This document shows, piece by piece, positions 20,264 through 30,570 of a DNA stretch of 64,000 nt (position 1 is its first letter; each line of letters opens with the position of its first letter). A model generated the notes under the pieces. That model did not search any database. It saw only the letters and a list, made by a program, of their open reading frames with translations, and was not told where the DNA came from. The DNA comes from Verticiella sediminum (GTDB taxonomy: Bacteria; Pseudomonadota; Gammaproteobacteria; Burkholderiales; Burkholderiaceae_B): contig NZ_VLTJ01000008.1 in the NCBI RefSeq assembly GCF_007558815.1, forward strand, positions 62,001 to 126,000, in the 5' to 3' direction. The translations under genes and the position numbers were made by a program.

Positions 20264-21121
20264 ATGGAAGAGACCGTCCTGGCGCCCGAGCGGCCCGTGC
20301 ACAATCCCGCCGGGAAAGGGACCGGCCGGGTGTCGATCTACCAGCCCGAACAGGCCGGATTGATATTTCCCGAGATCCCGACATTCAACACCCACGCGGA
20401 AGAACGCCAGCATCGCAAGGAGCGTCTGGTCGCGGCCTGCCGGGCTTTTGCGCAGCATGGCTTCGACTACGGGTTTGCGGGCCATCTGACGGTGCGCGAC
20501 CCGGAGTTTCCGCAGTTGTACTGGACCAACCCGATGTGCGTGCACTTCTCGCAGGTGAAGGTCTCCAACCTGATCCTTGCCGATCACGAGGGCAGGGTGG
20601 TCGAGGGCGACTACGCCTTGAACCGTGCGGGCTTCGTATTGCACGCTGCGGTGCACGAGGCCCATCCGGACATCGTGGCAATGTGCCATGCGCACACGGT
20701 GTATGGCACCGCCTTTGCCACGCTCGGCCGTCCGCTCGAACCGATCTCTCAGGATGCCGCCGCGTTCTTCGAGGACCATGTGGTCATCAAGAGCGAGGCC
20801 GGGCAAGTCGCCGTCGAGAAGGCCGCGGGGCCCAAGGTGGCGGACTGGTTCAAGGGCGTGAAGGCCGCGATCCACCAGAACCACGGGTTGTTGACCGCAA
20901 GCCGGCACAGCATCGAGTCGGCCGCCTTCTGGTTCATTGCTCTGGAGCGTTGCTGCCAGCAGCAACTGGCGGTCGAGGCCACCGGCAGGCAGCCGGTGCT
21001 GGTCTCGCCGGAGCGCTCGCGCTACAGCCGCGAACACGTGGGCAGCGAGTACATCGGCTGGCTGCACTTCCAGGCGATCTTCGACCAACTGATGGCCACC
21101 CAACCCGACATGTTCGATTGA
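20264..21121 (+). CDS. Class II aldolase/adducin-family protein
   Basis: 285 aa. Class II aldolases cleave or epimerise phosphorylated or free sugar derivatives with a divalent metal held by histidines. The metal motif CHAHTVYG is near residue 145. GFDYGFAGHLTVRDPEFP and the second histidine region IHQNHGLLT are also typical. The 45-residue lead is longer than in fuculose-type enzymes. ATG 20264 has AGGA at 20252-20255; an ATG at 20255 is an alternative. It precedes the TRAP genes, implying its substrate is imported by that system. Confidence 0.85.
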   Translation: MEETVLAPERPVHNPAGKGTGRVSIYQPEQAGLIFPEIPTFNTHAEERQHRKERLVAACRAFAQHGFDYGFAGHLTVRDPEFPQLYWTNPMCVHFSQVKVSNLILADHEGRVVEGDYALNRAGFVLHAAVHEAHPDIVAMCHAHTVYGTAFATLGRPLEPISQDAAAFFEDHVVIKSEAGQVAVEKAAGPKVADWFKGVKAAIHQNHGLLTASRHSIESAAFWFIALERCCQQQLAVEATGRQPVLVSPERSRYSREHVGSEYIGWLHFQAIFDQLMATQPDMFD

Positions 21122-21253
21122 ACGCGCTTGGCGGGCGCGGCCTGTCAGGGCTGCGCCTGTCCGCCGCGTAGGCTTTGACAGAAACGCCCCGTCCGGTGCC
21201 GCTAGCTGCGCCCGGTGCAAAAGATCATTCCACGGGGCGGCGAGGAGACATCT

Positions 21254-21832
21254 ATGCATAGGGCGATACGCGCCTACTTCGGTGCGCTCAAGGCGATCCT
21301 GGTGGTCAGCCTTGGACTGATGGTGGTGCTGGTGTTCGGCAACGTACTACTGCGCTACCTGTTCAACGCAGGCATCACGGTGGCCGACGAGCTGTCCCGG
21401 TTCTGTTTTGTGCTGGTGACTTTCCTCGGCGCGATATTGACCATACGCGAGCGCGCGCATCTGGGCGTGGACAGCGTGGTCAAACGCCTGTCGCCGGCAG
21501 GCCGAAGGGTCTGTTTCGGCGTGGCGCAGGTCCTGATGATGATTCCCATTGCGCTGTTCCTGCAGGGTAGCTGGGAGCAGATGCAGATCAACATGTCGGT
21601 ACGTTCGCCCGTCATCGGCTATTCGATGGGCCTGTTCTACGGCATCGGCGTCGTTTTCTCGGTGTCCGTGTTGTTGATCCTGGCCAGTGTGCTGTGGCGC
21701 TTTCTCGCCGGTCGCCTGGACGAGAAGGCTCTGGCACCGGCAACCGAGGCGAGCGCCGCGCAAGGCACGCTCCAGCCGCCGCTGGCGGGGGCGGGTGGCG
21801 TCATCGGCATGGCCGGCAAGGAGCGCGCATGA
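21254..21832 (+). CDS. TRAP transporter small permease (DctQ-type)
   Basis: 192 aa with four hydrophobic segments (about 14-35, 46-66, 86-105, 127-150) and the DctQ motif ADELSRFCFVLVTFLGA with RERAHLGVD after it. It forms a complex with the DctM channel. GAGGAG at 21242-21247 supports ATG 21254. The stop overlaps the DctM start as ATGA. Confidence 0.92.
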   Translation: MHRAIRAYFGALKAILVVSLGLMVVLVFGNVLLRYLFNAGITVADELSRFCFVLVTFLGAILTIRERAHLGVDSVVKRLSPAGRRVCFGVAQVLMMIPIALFLQGSWEQMQINMSVRSPVIGYSMGLFYGIGVVFSVSVLLILASVLWRFLAGRLDEKALAPATEASAAQGTLQPPLAGAGGVIGMAGKERA

Positions 21833-23115
21833 CCATCGGCCTCTTTCTGGGAACCTTGCTGGGCACGATGGCCATCGGCGTGCCGATCGCCTTCGCCCTG
21901 CTGCTGTGCGCTGTGGCGCTCATGTGGCATCTGGACTTGTTCGACGCTCAGATCATTGCCCAGAACATCCTGAACGGCGCGGACAGCTTCGCCTTGATGG
22001 CGGTGCCGTTCTTCCTGCTTGCGGGCGAGATCATGAACGCGGGCGGCCTGTCCAAGCGCATCGTGCGCATCGCGCTGGCTCTGGTGGGCCATATCCGCGG
22101 CGGCCTGGGCTACGTCACCATCATGGCCGGCTGTGTGCTGGCTGCCCTGTCCGGTTCGGCGGTGGCCGACGCGGCCGCGCTCGCGGCGCTGATGGTGCCG
22201 ATGATGACGCGAGCCGGGCACGACAAGCCGACCTCGGCCGGTCTCGTGGCGGCCGCAAGCTGCATCGCGCCCGTCATCCCGCCTTCGATCGGGTTGATCG
22301 TGTTCGGCGTGGCGGGCGGCGTGTCGATCACCAAGCTCTTTCTGGCCGGGATCGTGCCCGGGCTGATGCTCGGTCTGGCCCTGGCCGCGGCCTGGTGGTT
22401 CGTCGTTCGCAATTCCGAAGATCAGATGCAGACGCAGGCGCGGGTGGGCGCCCGCGAGCGCCTGCGCGCGCTGGCCGAGGGGTTCTGGGCGCTCATGCTG
22501 CCCGTCATCATCATCGTCGGTCTGCGCATGGGGGTCTTCACGCCGACCGAAGCGGCGGTCGTCGCCGCAGTGTATTCGCTCTTCGTCGCGGTCTGCATCT
22601 ACCGCGAGCTGGCGATCAAGGACCTTTATGCGATCTTCCTCGATACGGCGCGGGCAACGTCGATCGTGATGTTCCTGATCGCGGCGGCCCTGGTGGTGGC
22701 CTGGCTCGTGAACATTGCGGACCTGCCGGGCATGGTGGTGGACCTGGTCGAGCCCTTCATGGACCATCCCACCTTGCTGATGCTGGCGATCATGCTCCTG
22801 ATCGTGGCGATCTGCACTTGCATGGACATGATTCCGGCAATCCTCATCCTCACGCCCGTGCTGATTCCCGTGATCAAGGAAGCGGGCATCGATCCGGTCT
22901 ACTTCGGTGTGCTCTTCATCCTGAACTGCAGCATCAGCCTGATCACCCCGCCCGTGGGCAGCGTGCTCAACGTTGTTGCGGGTTCGTCCAAGACGAGCAT
23001 CGAAGCGCTGGTGAAGGGCGTCTGGCCCTTTCTGCTCGCCATGCTCTGCGTGCTGTTCCTGCTCGTGCTGTTCCCGTCGCTGGTGATGGTGCCGGCGAAC
23101 TGGTTCTCGCGCTGA
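21829..23115 (+). CDS. TRAP transporter large permease (DctM-type)
   Basis: 428 aa, about twelve transmembrane segments. Drives secondary, Na+- or H+-coupled uptake of the ligand delivered by DctP. Family blocks: GVPIAFALLL, AVPFFLLAGEIMNAGG, GSAVADAAALAALMVPMM, IAPVIPPSIGLIVFG and ITPPVGSVLNVVAG. Starts inside the DctQ stop (ATGA), which decides the start over an in-frame reading from 21694. Confidence 0.95.
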   Translation: MTIGLFLGTLLGTMAIGVPIAFALLLCAVALMWHLDLFDAQIIAQNILNGADSFALMAVPFFLLAGEIMNAGGLSKRIVRIALALVGHIRGGLGYVTIMAGCVLAALSGSAVADAAALAALMVPMMTRAGHDKPTSAGLVAAASCIAPVIPPSIGLIVFGVAGGVSITKLFLAGIVPGLMLGLALAAAWWFVVRNSEDQMQTQARVGARERLRALAEGFWALMLPVIIIVGLRMGVFTPTEAAVVAAVYSLFVAVCIYRELAIKDLYAIFLDTARATSIVMFLIAAALVVAWLVNIADLPGMVVDLVEPFMDHPTLLMLAIMLLIVAICTCMDMIPAILILTPVLIPVIKEAGIDPVYFGVLFILNCSISLITPPVGSVLNVVAGSSKTSIEALVKGVWPFLLAMLCVLFLLVLFPSLVMVPANWFSR

Positions 23116-23190
23116 TCGACAACGAAGAAGGCGGCACCGCGGTCGGGCGGCGCTCCTTCCCACCATTCTGTTCACCCAAGGGAGACAATC

Positions 23191-24201
23191 ATGAAGAAAT
23201 GGATTCAACACGTGCTGCTGGCCGCCGCGGCACCGGCGCTCATGGCATGGTCCGGCGTCGGCCACGCCGAGGAGGTCCGGGCACGCACGTTCAAGTTCGC
23301 CTACGTGCAGCCCAAGGACAGCCACATGGGCCATGGCGTCGAACGCTTCGCGGAACTGGTGGCCGAAAAGAGCGGCGGCAAGATGAAAGTGCGCGGCTAC
23401 CCCGGCGGCAGCCTGGGCGGCGATCTGCAGACGGTCTCCGCCCTGCAGGGCGGTACGGTGGAGCTGACGACGCTGCCGCCCGGGCTGCTGGTGGGCATGG
23501 ATAAGCAGTTCGGCATCTTCGATCTGCCCTTCCTGTTTGACAACGCGGCACAGGCCGATGCCGTGCTGGACGGGCCCGCGGGCCAGACCATGATGCAGCG
23601 CCTGCCCAAGGGCCTGATCGGTCTCGCCTACTGGGACCATGGCTTTCGCAACGTCTCCAACAGCCGGCACCCGATTGCATCGGCCGATGATTTCAACGGG
23701 TTGAAGCTGCGCTCCCTGCAAGCGCCGCTCATGATCGACACCTTCAACGCGCTGGGCGCGAACGCCATCGCCATGTCGTTCACCGAGCTGTTCACGGCCA
23801 TGGAAACCCGTGCGGTGGATGGACAGGACAATCCCATCGTGGCGTTCGAGACGAACAACTTCGGCGAAGTGCAGAAGCACTTGTCGCACACCCGCCACGT
23901 CTACAACCCGCTGGTCGTGCTGATGAGCGAGCGCGCCTGGGACCGGCTCAACGACGCCGAGCGGACCATTCTGCGACAGGCCGCGGAAGAAACCCGCGCC
24001 GAGCAGCGCAAGGTCTCGCGCGAGATGGAGGTGCAGGCGATCGAGCGGCTGCAGAGGCAGGGCGTGGTCGTGACCGACATCACCCCCGAAGCGCGCGCCG
24101 GCATGCGCGACAAGGTGCAGGCGGTGACGGACAAGTACGTGCGGGAACTCGACCCGCAGCTCGTCGCCACGTTCAAGACCGCCATCGCCGGGGCGAATTG
24201 A
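23191..24201 (+). CDS. TRAP transporter substrate-binding protein (DctP-type)
   Basis: 336 aa periplasmic receptor. Sec signal with KKW start and cleavage after GVGHA (about residue 26). The DctP domain carries GGSLGGDLQTVSALQGG and the carboxylate-binding arginine block GLKLRSLQAP, then NAIAMSFTELFTAMETRAVDGQDNP. The ligand is probably a carboxylate, as for most of the family. GGGAGA lies eight bases before ATG 23191. Ends the aldolase-TRAP operon. Confidence 0.94.
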   Translation: MKKWIQHVLLAAAAPALMAWSGVGHAEEVRARTFKFAYVQPKDSHMGHGVERFAELVAEKSGGKMKVRGYPGGSLGGDLQTVSALQGGTVELTTLPPGLLVGMDKQFGIFDLPFLFDNAAQADAVLDGPAGQTMMQRLPKGLIGLAYWDHGFRNVSNSRHPIASADDFNGLKLRSLQAPLMIDTFNALGANAIAMSFTELFTAMETRAVDGQDNPIVAFETNNFGEVQKHLSHTRHVYNPLVVLMSERAWDRLNDAERTILRQAAEETRAEQRKVSREMEVQAIERLQRQGVVVTDITPEARAGMRDKVQAVTDKYVRELDPQLVATFKTAIAGAN

Positions 24202-24214
24202 CCGCGGGCCGACG

Positions 24215-24243
24215 TGCAGGCCTCGCGCACCTCGCGGCCTGCA
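24215..24243 (+). terminator. Hairpin after the TRAP operon
   Basis: TGCAGGCC (24215-24222) and GGCCTGCA (24236-24243) with a 13-base loop, starting 13 bases after the DctP stop. No T-run follows. Its position between convergent genes favours a terminator. Confidence 0.5.
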
Positions 24244-24265
24244 TGCCGCCCGGATTCGCCAGGCG

Positions 24266-24291
24266 CGGGACAGTTCGCTGGGGCTGTCCCG
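24266..24291. terminator. Hairpin between convergent DctP and AraC genes
   Basis: CGGGACAG (24266-24273) and CTGTCCCG (24284-24291) with a 10-base loop, 32 bases beyond the AraC stop on the minus strand. Weak candidate terminator for either direction because no T-run is present. Confidence 0.4.
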
Positions 24292-24322
24292 TATCCGGGC
24301 CCATCCTTCAGGACCAGGTCGA

Positions 24323-25096
24323 CTAGCGGTAGAAGCCGGAAGGCGACACGCCGAAATGCCGGCGGAACATGGCGGCGAACGCGCTGGCACTGGCGTAGCC
24401 GCAGTCGAAGGCGACATCGATGATCTTGCCGCCCTCGGCGATCCTGCGCAGCGCATGCAGCAGTCTGGCCTGTTCGCGCCATTGCGCAAACGTCATGCCG
24501 GTTTCCTTGACGAACAGGCGGTGCAGCGTCCGCTCGCCTACATGGACTGCGGCTGCCCACTGTGCCGCGCTGGAGGCGTCCGCGGGTTTTGCGATCAAGC
24601 TGTCGCAGAGTGCCCTCAGGCGTTCATCCCGCGGCATCGGCAGGTGCAGCGGCAGCGTGCTCGAGACCCGGATCTCGTCGATGAGCAGGTCCATGAGGCG
24701 AGCGTCCCGTCCCGTCGGTTCCCGCGTCGGCGAGATGCGGACGGCTTCGACGAGAAGTTCGCGCAGCAAGGGAGATACATTGATGACACAACTCTCCTTG
24801 GGCAACGCTTCTACTTTTTCAACGTCGATGTAGGCCGTGCGCATCAAGACGTCGCCGGACATGGTGACGGTATGCAGCAAGCCGGTGATCATCCATAGCG
24901 CGCGATTGGGCGGCACGACCCAGGAGCCCGCCTCGGTGTGCGCGATCATGACACCCTCGGTCGCGTACAGAAGCTGCCCCTTGGGATGGGAATGCCAGCC
25001 CGTCGACGTACCCGCCGGCCATCGGTTCTCCATGACGACGAGCGGGCGAGGCAGGTTGTCGTACTGCTTGTGCTTGTGCGAGGGGTGCGGCGTCAT
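24323..25096 (-). CDS. AraC-family transcriptional regulator
   Basis: 257 aa. N-terminal cupin sensor with GWHSHPKGQLLYATEG and VVPPNRALWM (about 35-70). C-terminal double helix-turn-helix with VHVGERTLHRLFVKETGMTFAQWREQARL and IIDVAFDCGYASASAFAAMFRRHFGVSPSGFYR, which ends the protein exactly. It belongs to the cupin-AraC group often divergent from efflux pumps. ATG 25096 starts MTPHPSHKHK. The divergent neighbour is the Fsr-type pump 136 bases away, its likely target. Confidence 0.9.
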   Translation of the reverse strand: MTPHPSHKHKQYDNLPRPLVVMENRWPAGTSTGWHSHPKGQLLYATEGVMIAHTEAGSWVVPPNRALWMITGLLHTVTMSGDVLMRTAYIDVEKVEALPKESCVINVSPLLRELLVEAVRISPTREPTGRDARLMDLLIDEIRVSSTLPLHLPMPRDERLRALCDSLIAKPADASSAAQWAAAVHVGERTLHRLFVKETGMTFAQWREQARLLHALRRIAEGGKIIDVAFDCGYASASAFAAMFRRHFGVSPSGFYR

Positions 25097-25231
25097 GGCA
25101 GAAACTCTACAGACAATGGCAGGTCGGCGAGAGACAGCCATTTTGGCGCAAATTACCTTTGGGCTTCCCGTGCGAGCCGGCGTGCGTCCATCCGCGTGCC
25201 AGCCGCCGTTCCAGCCTCGAATGCTCTTGCC

Positions 25232-26488
25232 ATGACGTCCCGCACCGCAATCGCCGAAACAACCGCCGAGATAAGCGCCCAGGCAACCGCCGCAGCGCAC
25301 GCCGCGCCAGCCAGTGCAGCACCGACATCGGGCTTTCTTCTGCCCATCGTGGGAGGTGCCGCGCTCGCCCACCTGCTCAACGACATGATCCAGGCCATGC
25401 TGCCCGCGGTCTTTCCCATGCTCAAGACGGGTTTCGCGCTGAGCTTCGGGCAGATCGGAGTCATCGCGCTGGTCTACCAGGTCACGGCGTCGCTGCTCCA
25501 GCCGTGGATCGGGCTATACACCGACAAACATCCTAAACCGTACTTGTTGCCCTCGGGCATGGTGATGACGCTGATCGGCATCGGGCTGCTGGCGACGGCA
25601 GACAGCTATGCGATGCTGCTGGTCGCGGCCGCCGTCGTCGGCGTCGGCTCGGCCACCTTCCACCCGGAAGCCTCGCGTATCGCGCGGCTGGCCTCGGGTG
25701 GGCGGTTCGGCACCGCGCAATCCACCTTCCAGGTGGGCGGCAACACGGGCAGCGCGATCGGACCACTGCTCACCGCCGCCATCGTCATACCCTACGGCCA
25801 GCGCGCCATCGCCTGGTTCATGTTCGTCGCCCTGGCTGCCATTTTCGTCTTGTACCGCCTGACCCGCTGGGTGCTGCACAATGGCTCGGCCAAAGCCAAG
25901 GGGCTTGCCCGGCGCCATGGCGAAGGCCTGGACCGCCGTCGCGTGATTCGGGCCGTGCTCGTCATCTGCGTGCTGATGTTCGCGAAGTTCGTCTACATCG
26001 CCTCGTTCACGAACTACTTCACCTTCTATCTCATCGAGCGCTTCGACCTGAGCGTGCGACAAAGCCAGCTATTCCTGTTCATGTTCCTCGCCGCGGTCGC
26101 GGCCGGCACCTTCGCCGGCGGGCCCGTGGGCGATCGCATCGGCCGCAAGGCCGTCATCTGGATCTCGTTCCTGGGTGTTGCGCCCTTCGCGCTCGCGCTG
26201 CCCTACGCCGGACTGGCCTGGACGGCCGCTCTCGCCATCGCCATCGGGTTGGTCATGTCCTCGGCCTTTGCCGCGCTCGTGGTCTATGCCCAGGAGGCCG
26301 TGCCGGGCCGGGTCGGCATGGTGTCGGGCTTGATGTTCGGGCTCATGTTCGGCATCGGTGGCATCGGCGCTGCCGCCCTGGGCGACCTGGCCGACACTCA
26401 CGGCATCGTCTGGGTGTACGGGATGACCTCGTTCCTCCCGCTGCTCGGCTTGGCCACGGCGTTCCTGCCCGAGACCGGGAGGAAATGA
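25232..26488 (+). CDS. fsr: Fosmidomycin resistance protein-type MFS efflux pump
   Basis: 418 aa, twelve membrane spans after a 30-residue Ala/Thr-rich lead. GGAALAHLLNDMIQAMLPAVFPMLK and QPWIGLYTDKHPKPYLLPSGM are the typical N-terminal Fsr blocks; VGSATFHPEASRIARLASGGR and GDRIGRKAVIW follow. E. coli Fsr exports fosmidomycin; natural substrates are uncertain. ATG 25232 is the last start before transmembrane 1 and lacks a clear Shine-Dalgarno. Divergent AraC gene suggests inducible expression. Confidence 0.88.
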   Translation: MTSRTAIAETTAEISAQATAAAHAAPASAAPTSGFLLPIVGGAALAHLLNDMIQAMLPAVFPMLKTGFALSFGQIGVIALVYQVTASLLQPWIGLYTDKHPKPYLLPSGMVMTLIGIGLLATADSYAMLLVAAAVVGVGSATFHPEASRIARLASGGRFGTAQSTFQVGGNTGSAIGPLLTAAIVIPYGQRAIAWFMFVALAAIFVLYRLTRWVLHNGSAKAKGLARRHGEGLDRRRVIRAVLVICVLMFAKFVYIASFTNYFTFYLIERFDLSVRQSQLFLFMFLAAVAAGTFAGGPVGDRIGRKAVIWISFLGVAPFALALPYAGLAWTAALAIAIGLVMSSAFAALVVYAQEAVPGRVGMVSGLMFGLMFGIGGIGAAALGDLADTHGIVWVYGMTSFLPLLGLATAFLPETGRK

Positions 26489-26524
26489 TGGGTAGCGACT
26501 GACCGGCCGCGGGCCGCAGCCCGG

Positions 26525-27289
26525 TCAGCGCAGATTGGGCGGCGCGGCGGCGATGTCGTCCACCGCAGCATCGCCGGCCGCGTGGTGCATGCCGGCGCCC
26601 ATGGCCATGGCGCCGCCGCCCGCACCGCCGCCACCGCCGCCACCACCACCCCCGCGGCCGCCGCCGGCGCCGCCGTCACGCCTGCCACCGCCTGCGCCGC
26701 CAGCGCCGCCAGGGCGCAGCGGCCCCTGGCGGGGGATCAGCACAGCGTCGGGAATGGGTTCCAGGTCCAGCGCGGCGCGGATGAACCGGCGCAGCGACAC
26801 CACCAGCTCGGCGGTCTCCACGCTGCGGCCGGCGACCATGTCCTGGGCCGCGCGGGCGGCCAGCCCGACCTGCTCCTCGGTGCCGAGCAGGATCACGTCC
26901 GACAGCGCGGCTTCGACCGCGTCGCGGATGCGGCGCTGGCGCTCGGAGCTGGACAGCGCCGCCGGGGTTTGCGCCGGCACCGCCGCTACGCCGTCCTCGT
27001 CGGCCGGCGTGCCGGCGGGCTCCGGCACACCGGGCAGCGCCTCGCTCAGGTCGCGCATGTGCGTGGGGCTGACCTGCAGACGGCCGGTGAACGAGCCGCC
27101 CAGCGTCTTGTAGGCGGCGATCAGCGTCTTCAGGCGTTCGTTGATCTGCCGGTTCTCGCGTTCGCGCCGGCGCTGCATGACCTGCATGAAGACCAGCCGG
27201 ATGCCCACCATGACCAGCGAGGCGAGCAGCAGCCCGATCAGGGTGGAGAAGAGGGAAGGCAGGGAGCTGAAGTCGATGAGGTTGCGCAT
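26525..27289 (-). CDS. Membrane-anchored hypothetical protein with polyglycine C-terminus
   Basis: 254 aa, not recognised as a named family. One transmembrane segment at about residues 10-31 (LFSTLIGLLLASLVMVGIRL), then a charged helix with QRRRERENRQINERLKTLIAAYKTLGGSF that may form a coiled coil. A soluble region of about 120 residues includes SVETAELVVSLRRFIRAALDLEPIP. A Gly-rich stretch (residues about 200-230, including a run of 10 Gly) precedes the end. ATG 27289 is chosen because upstream in-frame residues are Pro/Arg-rich and unlike protein. It lies downstream of groL on the same strand but beyond a strong terminator. Confidence 0.65.
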   Translation of the reverse strand: MRNLIDFSSLPSLFSTLIGLLLASLVMVGIRLVFMQVMQRRRERENRQINERLKTLIAAYKTLGGSFTGRLQVSPTHMRDLSEALPGVPEPAGTPADEDGVAAVPAQTPAALSSSERQRRIRDAVEAALSDVILLGTEEQVGLAARAAQDMVAGRSVETAELVVSLRRFIRAALDLEPIPDAVLIPRQGPLRPGGAGGAGGGRRDGGAGGGRGGGGGGGGGGAGGGAMAMGAGMHHAAGDAAVDDIAAAPPNLR

Positions 27290-27451
27290 GGGGACGGGCG
27301 GGCTCTGGGGCCGGGGCGTTGAGAACGATGATACGACGGCGGCGAGCATCCTCGCGCCCGCCGCCGGCAGGCGGGGCAGGCAAAGCAAGAAAGTGCCCCC
27401 TACGCTTGCCGCTGACGCGGCGACGCTGCCCTGTTGGTACGGCTAGGCGGC

Positions 27452-27487
27452 AAAAAAAGCCGCCAGGGCTTGCACCCTGGCGGCTTT
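27452..27487 (-). terminator. Rho-independent terminator of groSL
   Basis: Perfect 13-bp stem AAAGCCGCCAGGG (27456-27468) and CCCTGGCGGCTTT (27475-27487), 6-base loop, followed on the minus strand by a T7 run (A7 at 27452-27458). It lies 53 bases after the groL stop. Confidence 0.93.
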
Positions 27488-27540
27488 GCACTGCGGTCGC
27501 GTACCGGGTGCGGAGCACCCGGCGGGGCAGAGGGCAGGAC

Positions 27541-29208
<1,668 letters not shown>

Positions 29209-29290
29209 CTATGAATGGGATGAAAGGCAGTGATCGGGTAACGGGTGCAGCAGCCGGACGCCGCCAGGGCGTTGCCGCGCAGCGCGCGAA

Positions 29291-29578
29291 TTACTCGATG
29301 ACGGCCAGGATTTCGTCTTCGCGGATGACCAGCACTTCTTCGCCGTCGACCTTGACGCTTTGGCCGGCGTACTTGCCGAACAGCACCTTGTCGCCAGCCT
29401 TGACGCCCAGGGGCGAGAGCTCACCGTTGTCGGCGCGCTTGCCGGGGCCAACGGCCACGACTTCACCCTGATCGGGCTTCTCGGCGGCGCTTTCCGGGAT
29501 AACGATGCCCGAGGCGGTCTTGCGTTCGTTGTCCAGGCGCTTGACGATCACGCGATCATGCAGGGGACGGAGGGCCAT
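29291..29578 (-). CDS. groS: Co-chaperonin GroES (10 kDa)
   Basis: 95 aa lid of the GroEL chamber. [18 protein letters not shown] is the standard start. The mobile loop [18 protein letters not shown] is at about 18-35 and [20 protein letters not shown] follows. AGGAG lies eight bases before the ATG. First gene of the operon, 58 bases downstream of the CIRCE element. Confidence 0.97.
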   Translation of the reverse strand: MALRPLHDRVIVKRLDNERKTASGIVIPESAAEKPDQGEVVAVGPGKRADNGELSPLGVKAGDKVLFGKYAGQSVKVDGEEVLVIREDEILAVIE

Positions 29579-29635
29579 ACAGACTCCTAGTTGGTAAAGA
29601 TGGAAGGTTGTGGTTCTGAGTACCGGGAACGCGTG

Positions 29636-29662
29636 TTAGCACTCACCGGCATCGAGTGCTAA
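29636..29662 (-). promoter_or_regulatory. CIRCE operator of groSL
   Basis: Perfect CIRCE: TTAGCACTC (29636-29644), 9-base spacer, GAGTGCTAA (29654-29662). HrcA binds this inverted repeat and represses chaperonin genes without heat stress. It immediately follows the -10 element, so binding would cover the transcription start. Confidence 0.95.
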
Positions 29663-29689
29663 TTATAAGGATGGCGCTCGGGAGTTCAA
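29662..29689 (-). promoter_or_regulatory. Sigma-70 type promoter of groSL
   Basis: On the minus strand, -35 TTGAAC (29689-29684), 16-base spacer, and -10 TATAAT (29667-29662). This is the best sigma-70 promoter in the window and it abuts the CIRCE element. A sigma-32 CTTGAA -35 overlaps, but no matching CCCCAT -10 at correct spacing was seen. Confidence 0.8.
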
Positions 29690-29699
29690 GGGGGGCGGA

Positions 29700-30009
29700 G
29701 GAATTTTGGCGATTCGCCATGTCAAAGCGATGATGTGGAACGCCATCCGACGTGGAATTCGGCTCAGTTCACCAGGAACGGACCGATTCGCCTACATTCG
29801 GGTCTGGTGTGGTTTTCCATAGGGCTTGCCTCGAAAGCGCGTGCTTGTAGCTGGCTGCATGCGTCTTCGCGGCCGGAGCGCTTTCCTGGAATTTCCGTGC
29901 ATACGTTTGGCCGCCGACGTAGACGGGTTTGACCCGTGTGATAAACCGCTGCGATTGCGGCGCCAGTGCCGGACGCCCCCATGATCTGCTGGCGGCTCGA
30001 CATTTCCCC
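29700..30009. other. 310-base stretch without a recognisable gene
   Basis: Lies between the groSL promoter and the end of the leuCD-like operon. Short open frames exist on the minus strand (for example 29764-30003) but share no recognisable motif and overlap one another. GC content looks lower than in the flanking core genes. It may be the left edge of the inserted segment. No inverted or direct repeat marking an insertion end was found. Confidence 0.5.
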
Positions 30010-30546
30010 TTAAGTGTCTTCTGTCCATACGGCTTTGCCGTGAAATTCGACAGCATGGGCTTTGAGCCATTGGGCTTCGCCGCCTGCCTCCAAAATTTCC
30101 AAGGCCGCGCCTGTCACAGGCGCCACCCGAAGGTGTTTCCCGGTAGTTAGGTTTGCCACGGTTCCCGTGCAGAAATCGACTTCCAGTTCATCCCCTGGAT
30201 TGACCAGTTGCCGGATCCCAGTGGCAAAAGGTAGTACCCGCAGGCCCACGGAAATGGACAGCCGGTAGAAGCTCCTGGCCATCGATTCAGCTAGTACGGC
30301 AACGCCGAGCGCAGCCAGGGCAATGGGCCCTTGAATGTGCATCGGCCCTCGACCGAATCGTTCCCCTCCAACGACGAAATCGCCCGGTCGGACCTTCTTG
30401 GAAAACTCCGGATCCAGGCCGCACATCGCAAGAGGGGCGAGTTGTTCAGGTTCGTAGACAACCTGCCTTGTCATTTCGATGTCCATGATCTGGCCGTCGT
30501 TCAGTACGTCGTCGCCGAAAACCCAGGCGCGCCCCCGTTGCGTCAT
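30010..30546 (-). CDS. LeuD/DmdB-like dehydratase small subunit with altered active-site loop
   Basis: 178 aa aconitase-superfamily swivelling-domain subunit. GRAWVFGDDVLNDGQIM (residues 5-21) is the family start and VRPGDFVVGGERFGRG is in place. Where isopropylmalate isomerases have GxGSSREHA, this protein reads GRGPMHIQG (65-73), so the catalytic Ser and substrate-binding Arg of that loop are missing. ATG 30546 has GGAG at good spacing; ATG 30564 (six residues longer, with AGAGGA) is also possible. It follows the large-subunit gene by at most 24 bases and should form a heterodimer with its product. Substrate unknown. Confidence 0.78.
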   Translation of the reverse strand: MTQRGRAWVFGDDVLNDGQIMDIEMTRQVVYEPEQLAPLAMCGLDPEFSKKVRPGDFVVGGERFGRGPMHIQGPIALAALGVAVLAESMARSFYRLSISVGLRVLPFATGIRQLVNPGDELEVDFCTGTVANLTTGKHLRVAPVTGAALEILEAGGEAQWLKAHAVEFHGKAVWTEDT

Positions 30547-30570
30547 GTTTTTCACTCCGGGCATTTCGCC

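Noticed and set aside
21637..24489. 950-codon minus-strand open frame across the TRAP genes
   Set aside because: His/Asp/Arg-rich shadow of DctQ, DctM and DctP, which have clear ribosome sites and conserved blocks.
26535..27113. Proline-rich plus-strand frame
   Set aside because: It is the complement of the polyglycine-coding stretch of the minus-strand membrane protein.
29764..30003. Small minus-strand frames in the gap beside groSL
   Set aside because: Three overlapping frames in the same 300 bases, none with a recognisable motif or convincing ribosome site.
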